Source: an uncultured Clostridia bacterium (lineage in GTDB: Bacteria > Bacillota > Clostridia > TANB77 > CAG-508). From it: DNA of 17,032 bases. This document shows, in pieces, positions 1 to 5,430 of the stretch (position 1 is the stretch's first letter; each line of letters opens with the position of its first letter). A program made the translations under genes and the position numbers. The notes below the pieces were generated by a model, which saw only the letters and a program-made list of their open reading frames with translations, did not search any database and was not told where the DNA came from. Location of the stretch: the NCBI GenBank assembly GCA_947629995.1, contig CANRFX010000018.1, positions 1 through 17,032 on the forward strand, read 5' to 3'.

Positions 1-73
1 GTGACCCCTACGGGAATCGAACCCATGATTCCACCTTGAGAGGGTGGCGTCTTAACCGCTTGACCAAGGGGCC
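1..73 (-). tRNA. tRNA-Glu (anticodon CTC)
   Basis: Read on the minus strand, the RNA starts at 73 with GGCCCCT, which pairs with AGGGGTC at 9-3 (one G-U pair). The discriminator A is at position 2, and the first C of a possible encoded CCA is at the window edge. The anticodon stem is CCACC/GGTGG with loop CTCTCAA, giving anticodon CTC for the GAG glutamate codon. The T-arm has GGTTCGATTCC. The body is 72 nt, normal for tRNA-Glu. GAG is a minority glutamate codon in so AT-rich a genome, so this is probably a second, specialised tRNA-Glu. Confidence 0.95.
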
Positions 74-89
74 TTATTTTTTCTTATTA

Positions 90-118
90 TTTATATCATT
101 TTTTTATGATTTAGTCAA
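90..118 (-). promoter_or_regulatory. Sigma-A-type promoter for tRNA-Glu
   Basis: On the minus strand, TTGACT (118-113) and TATAAA (95-90) are separated by exactly 17 nt. The -10 box ends 16 nt before the mature tRNA 5' end. It lies downstream of the mrnC terminator, so the tRNA appears to be transcribed independently. Confidence 0.7.
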
Positions 119-156
119 CTAAAATTATTAAAAATCCATGAAACCATGAAACCCAT

Positions 157-182
157 AAAAAAGACTTTAGTTTAAAAAGTCT
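157..182 (-). terminator. Rho-independent terminator of mrnC
   Basis: Perfect 7-bp stem AGACTTT/AAAGTCT (arms 176-182 and 162-168, loop 169-175) followed on the minus strand by a run of T (161-156). The mrnC stop codon lies inside the hairpin. It closes the dinD-rbgA-mrnC unit. Confidence 0.7.
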
Positions 183-562
183 AAAATCTCTTTTATTCTT
201 GTATATTTTTTAGTTAAGAATAAATAACCTATTAGTGCTTCTAAAGCAGTTGCGTGCATATATTCTTGAACATTAGAATTTTTAGGTAAATGGTGATTTT
301 CACAGTTTCTTCCTCTTCTTACTATATCTTTTTCTTTGTCTGTCAATTGTTCATGTATTTTTTCTAAAAATTCTGCTTGTGCTTGTGCTTTTACATATTT
401 AATAGTTTCTATATGTAATTTATGTGGCTTAAAATTAGTTTTATCAACTAATTTAGTTCTAATATAGAGTTCATACACACAATCACCTATGTATGCCCAT
501 GTTAAAGGTGATAATAAATTAATTTCTTCTTCTGATTTCGTTAAATTTATAAAATCTTCCAT
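167..562 (-). CDS. mrnC: Mini-ribonuclease 3 (Mini-III)
   Basis: A 131-residue protein of the Mini-III family: an RNase III catalytic domain without a double-stranded-RNA-binding domain. In Bacillus this enzyme matures 23S rRNA precursors. The RNase III signature is LSPLTWAYIGDCVYELYIR from residue 17, with D27 and E31 as the expected catalytic acidic residues. The second catalytic region is ALEALIGYLFL near residues 106-116. RRGRN followed by a loop near residues 82-86 is also typical. The length matches the family. A strong AAAGGAGG site 5 nt upstream fixes the ATG. It begins 10 nt after the rbgA stop, so the two are almost certainly cotranscribed, which fits a shared role in large-subunit maturation. 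The cysteine at 28 stands where alanine is common; I attach no meaning to it. Confidence 0.93.
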   Translation of the reverse strand: MEDFINLTKSEEEINLLSPLTWAYIGDCVYELYIRTKLVDKTNFKPHKLHIETIKYVKAQAQAEFLEKIHEQLTDKEKDIVRRGRNCENHHLPKNSNVQEYMHATALEALIGYLFLTKKYTRIKEILDFLN

Positions 563-572
563 TTTTCCTCCT

Positions 573-1500
573 TTAACAATTTTCTATTGTGATTTTTCCT
601 AAAATTCCATTCTTGAATTCGTCTAATAACATTCTTGCTGTTTTTTCTTCATCTATTTTTCCACCTGAGATTATACAACCTCTTTTTTTTCCTATTGCAA
701 GCATAATTTCATAGATGTTTTCGTTTTCTGGAGCATCTTCTGATAATTTTTCTTGTATGAATTCTTCTGAAATTTTATATCTTTCACATAATTTTTCTTT
801 ATGATTTTCGATTAAAAATTTGGTTAATTGATATGCTATTTCTACTTTGTCTAATATTTCTTCTTTAATTGTTCCTGTAAAAGAAAGATTTAATGCAACT
901 TGCTTGCTTTCAAACTTTGGCCATAAAACTCCTGGAGTATCTAATAATTCTATTTTATCATTAATTCTAATCCATTGTTTTTGTTTTGTAATACCTGGTT
1001 TATTTCCTACTTCTTGTGTTGTTTTCTTTGCAATTTTATTAATAAATGATGATTTTCCTACATTAGGAATTCCGTACTACCATTGCTCTTATTTTTCTTC
1101 CTACTCGTCCTTTTTCTGCTTGTACTTTTAAATCTTCTTCTACAATTTTTTCTATTTTTTTGATGCATTGTTCAATTCCTTTTCCAGAATTTGAATCTAC
1201 TAAAATAGCAGGTATTCCTTTACTTTCAAAATGCTGTACCCATAATAAGTTTTGCTTTTCATCTGCTAAGTCTGATTTATTTAATACTACTATTTTTTTC
1301 TTTTTCTTTATTATTTGAGAAATCATAGGGTTTTGACTTGATGTTGGTATTCTTGCATCTAATAGTTCTATTACAATGTCTACTATTTTTATATCTTCTT
1401 CAATTTGTCTTTTGGTTTTTTCCATGTGTCCTGGGTACCAGTTAATTCCGACTGATGCAAAACTTGTTTCTTGGTTATTTTTTTTATTATTTTTATTCAT
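573..1500 (-). CDS. rbgA: Ribosome biogenesis GTPase A, with a +1 shift at CGGA
   Basis: Circularly permuted GTPase of the YlqF/RbgA family, which promotes late 50S subunit assembly. The reconstructed product is 308 residues: WYPGHM near 21-26, G4 NKSD at 74-77, G1 GIPNVGKS at 143-150, a G2 threonine at 171 in KPGIT, G3 DTPG at 187-190, then a helical C-terminal domain. The G4-G1-G2-G3 order identifies the family. The frame breaks at one point: after GTA (V142) the sequence is CGG AAT TCC TAA. Ignoring the C gives GGA ATT CCT, exactly the first residues of G1, and the remaining 166 codons are open. Unshifted translation would end after 145 residues without a P-loop. I chose the ATG at 1500, preceded by GGAAGTGAT, over an ATG 15 nt upstream that lacks a ribosome site. 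It follows dinD by 18 nt and precedes mrnC by 10 nt. Family and frame repair are clear; that the gene is functional is inferred from the otherwise intact sequence. Confidence 0.9.
1071..1074 (-). other. CGGA +1 frameshift site in rbgA
   Basis: Sense-strand context GTA CGG AAT TCC TAA. Reading GTA-(C)-GGA-ATT-CCT restores the G1 motif. The base to be skipped is the C complementary to G1074. The glycine produced is the invariant first residue of GxxxxGKS. Confidence 0.85.
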
Positions 1501-1518
1501 TTTTATCACTTCCATAAA

Positions 1519-2403
1519 CTATTTAATTTCTTCAAGTTTTTCTTGTTCCCTATTCTCCAATTGTTTCTTTTCTCTTTCAAGTTCTTTTAAACTTTTCTTA
1601 GGTGTCGGCATTTCTTCAGGCATCATTCCTCCAATATCTTGAATAGCTTTTCGTACTTTTTTACCAACTTCGTAATGAACAGCCTTGGCATTATTTTCAC
1701 CTTGTACATTATCTCTAATTAATCTTTGTTTTGTTTGATTTATTCTAAATAGATTTGCAATTAATTCATCTTCATTCATATTATCTAGTATATCTTCTCT
1801 ATAACGTAATTTCTTTCTTTTAAAAATATCATCAGCTGTCTCCCCATTATATAATCCCTTATATCCTGCATTATGAAATTCTGCCATATTTTTAACACCA
1901 GCAGATGAAGCAACTTTTTGAAGTGTATAATTACCTTGCCTAGTTAACTTTCTTTGATAAAATCTTTTTTCATCATCTGATAAAGATTCATATTCTTGCT
2001 CTGTAATTTCCTGCTTTCTTGTTTGAATAGCAAAATAAGTTTGTCCTAAAGCAACAACTTCTTTACTTGGATCAGCATTTTGCACTATAAGATAGCATAT
2101 ATATCTAGACAATTTGTAATCTTTAATAATTTCTTCTTTTCCTTTACCAGTTTTTATTGGCTTGTTGACTTCAACAGCCCAATCTTCCCTATTTGAAATA
2201 CTATTTTTTGCTGATATGATTGCTTTGCCTATTACTTTTTCAAAATTCCTCCAATCTTTATAGTCTAATGCCTTTTGTAATTCACGCGCATACCAATATT
2301 CATTCCCATATTCATCTAAATGTTTTATACTTTCAAAAATACTATCAGTATATTGATTATTTGTGCCTTTATTCACTATTTTATTTGCTTTTTTATTCAC
2401 CAT
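1519..2403 (-). CDS. dinD: DNA damage-inducible protein D homologue
   Basis: A 294-residue protein resembling E. coli DinD, a DNA-damage-induced protein reported to inhibit RecA filament activity. Visible family features are a BRO-N-like N-terminus (YGNEYWYARELQKALDYKDW, about residues 32-51), the following NFEKVIGKA, then DYKLSRYICYLIVQNADPSK and ALGQTYFAIQTRKQE in the centre. A charged C-terminal tail follows and is probably a coiled coil. I place the start at the ATG at 2403, 8 nt after GGGAG; a GTG at 2412 is part of that ribosome-site region and is less likely. It has its own promoter and precedes rbgA by 18 nt, an unusual position for a damage-response gene. I see no GAAC-N4-GTTC LexA box in its promoter, so SOS control is unproven here. 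DinD genes are patchily distributed, which is compatible with acquisition by transfer, but base composition does not stand out. Confidence 0.85.
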   Translation of the reverse strand: MVNKKANKIVNKGTNNQYTDSIFESIKHLDEYGNEYWYARELQKALDYKDWRNFEKVIGKAIISAKNSISNREDWAVEVNKPIKTGKGKEEIIKDYKLSRYICYLIVQNADPSKEVVALGQTYFAIQTRKQEITEQEYESLSDDEKRFYQRKLTRQGNYTLQKVASSAGVKNMAEFHNAGYKGLYNGETADDIFKRKKLRYREDILDNMNEDELIANLFRINQTKQRLIRDNVQGENNAKAVHYEVGKKVRKAIQDIGGMMPEEMPTPKKSLKELEREKKQLENREQEKLEEIK

Positions 2404-2503
2404 AAAAGTCACTCCCTTTTTGAATTTTTTATCATTTTTTATCCTAAAAATGTAAAAAGAAAATAAATCACTTCCAATTTTTTATTAATTCAATACTTTT
2501 ACT

Positions 2504-2532
2504 ATTTTAACACAAAAGCAAGCAATTTTCAA
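2504..2532 (-). promoter_or_regulatory. Promoter of dinD-rbgA-mrnC
   Basis: Minus-strand TTGAAA (2532-2527) and TAAAAT (2509-2504) with a 17-nt spacer, plus TG one base ahead of the -10 (extended -10). The predicted transcript start near 2497 leaves a leader of about 95 nt. The -35 box lies in the loop of the upstream terminator. Confidence 0.65.
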
Positions 2533-2547
2533 CTAATTGCCTGCTTT
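2508..2547 (-). terminator. Terminator downstream of the 163-residue membrane protein
   Basis: A 13-bp stem (arms 2535-2547 and 2515-2527; AAAGCAGGCAATT against AATTGCTTGCTTT, one G-U pair) with a 7-nt loop, followed on the minus strand by TTGTGTT. It separates the preceding operon from dinD and overlaps the dinD promoter. Positions 2548-2625 between the stop codon and this hairpin hold nothing else I can identify. Confidence 0.6.
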
Positions 2548-2625
2548 CCTTTTCAAGATTAATCTATATTTACAATTATTATCTAAGCTATTAATGTTTT
2601 ACATAAATATACTGTAATATCAATT

Positions 2626-3117
2626 TTACAAAGTTCTATAATTATTTTTATCTGCTCTATCATCCATTTCTCTATCGAATTTTTCATTTGCATAAAACCA
2701 ATCCGTTTTTTTATCATGTGGATTTGCTTTTCTACTTTTATCCATCAATAAATCCAGCAATATTGCTACTGGAATAATAATTCCAATTAGAGATACAAAA
2801 GTATTTAAATACATTCCCATCCCGCTTATACTAATTTCAGAACTTGATGTAAATAATGTTTTTAATCCTGTAATTAAATCACTTCCAAAATACATTCCAT
2901 ATGCTAATAAATAGATTAATGCACCTACTAATTTCCTTTTTACTATTAGTACCATACATACTAATACAACAAACAATAAAATGATTTCCATTGTTTGATT
3001 AAATGGTTCTAATCCTCCAAAATCAATTTTCATTTCATATGTAACAGCAATAATCATCCTTAAGAACCAAAACATTGCCATAAACATAACTAACATCCAT
3101 GTTGAAAAATTTTTCAT
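2626..3117 (-). CDS. Four-helix membrane protein of unknown function
   Basis: I do not recognise the family. The 163-residue product has four predicted membrane helices (about residues 8-26, 44-60, 64-82 and 104-125) and a hydrophilic, highly charged C-terminal tail (about 127-163) rich in Asp, Lys and Arg, containing TDWFYANEKFDREMDDRADK. This tail looks conserved or structured rather than random and is the likely functional or interaction part. The start is supported by GAGGAGG about 8 nt before the ATG. It lies after the DUF1292 gene with a hairpin between them, so it may be expressed by readthrough at a lower level. No catalytic motif is visible. Confidence 0.75.
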   Translation of the reverse strand: MKNFSTWMLVMFMAMFWFLRMIIAVTYEMKIDFGGLEPFNQTMEIILLFVVLVCMVLIVKRKLVGALIYLLAYGMYFGSDLITGLKTLFTSSSEISISGMGMYLNTFVSLIGIIIPVAILLDLLMDKSRKANPHDKKTDWFYANEKFDREMDDRADKNNYRTL

Positions 3118-3139
3118 TAGTTTTCCTCCTCTTATTTTT

Positions 3140-3170
3140 TTATTGAAAATAAAGACGGAAAATCCGTCTT
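3140..3170 (-). terminator. Hairpin between the DUF1292 and membrane-protein genes
   Basis: Perfect 8-bp stem AAGACGGA/TCCGTCTT (arms 3163-3170 and 3152-3159) with a 3-nt loop, followed on the minus strand by TATTTTC. The T tract is short, so termination may be partial and could lower expression of the membrane protein downstream. Confidence 0.6.
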
Positions 3171-3180
3171 GTTTTCTTAA

Positions 3181-3489
3181 TTAATCTACAAAATCAAAAT
3201 CATCTTTGAATTTTTCTTTGAATATTTCAAATACTTTATTTAATATTTCTTCATCTTCAATGCTTACATAAGATTCTTCTTCTGCATCTTCGTCATCTGT
3301 GTCTTCTACCTTTAAAATTACTACTTCGCCTTCTTCTTCCTCGCCTTCTTCTGTAACAGGTAATAATACTACATATTCCTCATTATCTAATTCAATTAAG
3401 TCTAAAAATTCAAATTTAACTTCGTTTCCTTCTTCATCATTTAATATTATAATGTTATCTAATTCTTCTCCTTCAAAGTTTTCCTCCAT
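3181..3489 (-). CDS. DUF1292 family protein (YrzB-like)
   Basis: A 102-residue, extremely acidic protein of the DUF1292 family. The core is IIILNDEEGNEVKFEFLDLIELDNEEYVVLLPV in small pieces between residues 13 and 46: the family's short beta-rich pattern, in which a line ending DEEGNE leads into FEFLD and EYVVLLP. The rest is an Asp/Glu-rich stretch and a C-terminal segment ending FKEKFKDDFDFVD. Function is unknown. In many Firmicutes it sits directly after ireB (yrzL) and ruvX (yrrK), as here, which supports the call. Ribosome site AAAGGAG precedes the ATG. The 60-nt gap after ruvX contains no clear promoter. Confidence 0.88.
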   Translation of the reverse strand: MEENFEGEELDNIIILNDEEGNEVKFEFLDLIELDNEEYVVLLPVTEEGEEEEGEVVILKVEDTDDEDAEEESYVSIEDEEILNKVFEIFKEKFKDDFDFVD

Positions 3490-3549
3490 TATTTTTCTCC
3501 TTTCTTATTTAATTAGTAAAATATTTTATATTAATATAATAAACTATTT

Positions 3550-3987
3550 TTAATTATTTTTCAATGAATTTTTTATTTTATTTAAATAAGTTTCTAAAAT
3601 ATAAGTTGCAGATATAGTATCTACTATATTTTTCTTTTTATGCTTATTTATTTCTAAAAAATTCATCGTTTTATGAGCTTCTACAGTTGTTAGCCTTTCA
3701 TCAATTGTTTCGATTTCTATTTTGTTATATTTGCATTTTAGTTTATGTATAAATTCTTCTGTTTTTTTTGCTCTTTCAGAGGAAGTTCCATTCATATTAA
3801 ATGGCATTCCAACAACAATTTTTTCTATATCCTTATATTGTTCTATTATTTCATCTAATTTTTTTAATAAAACTTTGTCAGAACCATTTTGTTGAATTGT
3901 TTCTAATCCTTGGGCTGTTATATTTAAAGGATCTGTTATAGCAATTCCGGTTCTTACTTCCCCATAATCAATTCCTAAAATTCTCAT
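3550..3987 (-). CDS. ruvX: Putative pre-16S rRNA nuclease, YqgF/RuvX family
   Basis: A 145-residue RNase H-fold protein of the YqgF family, linked in E. coli to maturation of the 16S rRNA 5' end and earlier proposed as a Holliday junction resolvase. The expected features are present: MRILGIDYGEVRTG at the N-terminus with the first catalytic Asp in GIDYG, VVGMPFNMNGTSSERA in the middle, DERLTTVEA with the second acidic residue, and the C-terminal Asp in DTISATYILETYL. I start it at the ATG at 3987, which gives the usual MRI... beginning and overlaps the ireB stop region. An in-frame ATG 12 nt upstream (3999) is possible and would overlap ireB by 11 nt. The overlap suggests translational coupling with ireB. 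Confidence 0.92.
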   Translation of the reverse strand: MRILGIDYGEVRTGIAITDPLNITAQGLETIQQNGSDKVLLKKLDEIIEQYKDIEKIVVGMPFNMNGTSSERAKKTEEFIHKLKCKYNKIEIETIDERLTTVEAHKTMNFLEINKHKKKNIVDTISATYILETYLNKIKNSLKNN

Positions 3988-3988
3988 T

Positions 3989-4246
3989 TTATTCTTCATC
4001 TAATCCTATATAATTTTTTACCATTTTTTCTAATAGCTCATCTCTTTCAACAGTTCTAATTTTATTTCTTGCATCTTTGTGACTTGTAATATAAGTTGGA
4101 TCTCCAGATAAGATATACCCAACAATTTGATTTATTGGATTGTATCCTTTTTCTACTAATGCTTCATATACTTCTTTTAAGATTTCTTGACATTTCACAT
4201 TTTCTTCTCTTTGTACTTTAAAACTCATTGTTTTATCAAATTCCAT
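3989..4246 (-). CDS. ireB: IreB family regulatory phosphoprotein (UPF0297)
   Basis: An 85-residue protein of the UPF0297/YrzL/IreB family, a small substrate of the Ser/Thr kinase IreK that affects cephalosporin resistance in Enterococcus. Family landmarks are DKTMSFK near the N-terminus, VYEALVEKGYNPINQIVGYILSGDP in small conserved blocks, and DPTYITSHKDARNKIR followed by DELLEKMV. Thr6 in DKTM aligns roughly with the phosphorylated threonine region of the Enterococcus protein. AGGAGGAG precedes the ATG. Its stop overlaps the ruvX start. In most Firmicutes alaS lies upstream of this gene; here it follows a GAF/GGDEF-like gene instead. Confidence 0.92.
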   Translation of the reverse strand: MEFDKTMSFKVQREENVKCQEILKEVYEALVEKGYNPINQIVGYILSGDPTYITSHKDARNKIRTVERDELLEKMVKNYIGLDEE

Positions 4247-4259
4247 ATATGATCTCCTC

Positions 4260-5393
4260 CTATATATTTGTTATATCACTTTCGCTACGATCTGCATGAT
4301 CTAAATATTCTTCTAATTTTTTTAAAATTTCTTCTAGTCCTGTACCTTTATAATATGAAGATATAACAAAATTTAATTTTGGTATAGCAATTTCTTTAGA
4401 TGTTTTAGATTTTGCCCTAGATGGTTTGACTTCTAAATTCAATTCTTTTTTTTCTTCTTCTGTCAATTCAATTTCCATGTTTTCTATTTTTTCTTTTATA
4501 TCATTTAAGAAATCTGCTACACTATTTGTTTCTACTCCTGAGAATGCAATTACAAATTTAGGTCCCATATATCTTACAAATACATAATCCTCTGCCAAAT
4601 TCTCTGATACATATTTGCTAACTTGTGTTATTACTTTATTTCCTAATTCTCTTGAATATTTTCTATTAATTTCTTGAATATTTATAATTTTAAACATACA
4701 TATAGTTGATATAGTATATTGATCTATTATTTTCTTTCCTTCTCCATATAGATATTCTTCATTATATAATCCTGTAAACAAATCTTTTCTTACTATTGAT
4801 TCTAACGTTTTTTGATGAACTACTGTTTTTAATACAGAAACTATATTTTCCTTTATAACTTCTAAAACTGTTGTGTCTACATTATCAAAATCATGTGGTG
4901 TTCCACTTTCTATAATCCAATAACCTATATATACATTGTCAATATAAAGAGGAAAAAATATAGCAGATTTTGCTCTTCCAAATTCCATTTCTTGATAAGG
5001 AAGTCTTTCATTTTCATTGTTTACTGTTACATATTTAGGAGTTGCAGATTGTATACTATCTTTAAACATATCTACTTCTTGCAAAGCTTTTAATGCTCCC
5101 CAATGTTTTTGATCTACATTTGATGCTTTTACTTGATATTCTGCACCATCGAAAACGACAATTGTTGAATATTTTATTTCATATCTTTCTATTAAAATAT
5201 CATTTATTTTCTTTATTTTTTGTTCAACAGTTGAGGTCTCTCCTATTGCATTCATAAAATCTTGTACAACATATAAATTGGTAATCTTTTGGTTCATGTT
5301 TTTGAATTTTTGTATTTTTTTATGAATTGATACATTATATATTATAAGTCCAAATACAATTAAGACTAAGATTACTACTACTGCTATTATCAC
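4260..5393 (-). CDS. Membrane-anchored GAF protein with degenerate GGDEF domain
   Basis: A 377-residue protein with one N-terminal membrane helix (residues 2-20), a short coiled-coil-like linker, a GAF-like sensor domain (about 45-190) and a GGDEF-type domain (about 200-365). The GGDEF fold is announced by RKDLFTGLYN at 202-211. The catalytic signature, however, reads MGPKF at 276-280, and a variable acidic insertion follows (about 308-325). The residues needed for diguanylate cyclase chemistry are missing, so I expect a non-catalytic sensor or nucleotide-binding role. Translation probably starts at GTG 5393, 9 nt after AGGAGG. It is preceded at 37 nt by the TadZ-like gene and followed at 13 nt by ireB, so it belongs to the same transcription unit. 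The ligand is unknown. Confidence 0.8.
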   Translation of the reverse strand: MIIAVVVILVLIVFGLIIYNVSIHKKIQKFKNMNQKITNLYVVQDFMNAIGETSTVEQKIKKINDILIERYEIKYSTIVVFDGAEYQVKASNVDQKHWGALKALQEVDMFKDSIQSATPKYVTVNNENERLPYQEMEFGRAKSAIFFPLYIDNVYIGYWIIESGTPHDFDNVDTTVLEVIKENIVSVLKTVVHQKTLESIVRKDLFTGLYNEEYLYGEGKKIIDQYTISTICMFKIINIQEINRKYSRELGNKVITQVSKYVSENLAEDYVFVRYMGPKFVIAFSGVETNSVADFLNDIKEKIENMEIELTEEEKKELNLEVKPSRAKSKTSKEIAIPKLNFVISSYYKGTGLEEILKKLEEYLDHADRSESDITNI

Positions 5394-5430
5394 AACTAAT
5401 TTACCTCCTATTTTATTCTATTGTTATCTA

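Noticed and set aside
137..156. Short direct repeat CCATGAAA twice near mrnC
   Set aside because: Only two 8-bp copies between a terminator and a tRNA promoter, with no associated element.
2412..2625. LexA box search upstream of dinD
   Set aside because: No GAAC-N4-GTTC or GCGAACAT element is visible in this interval.
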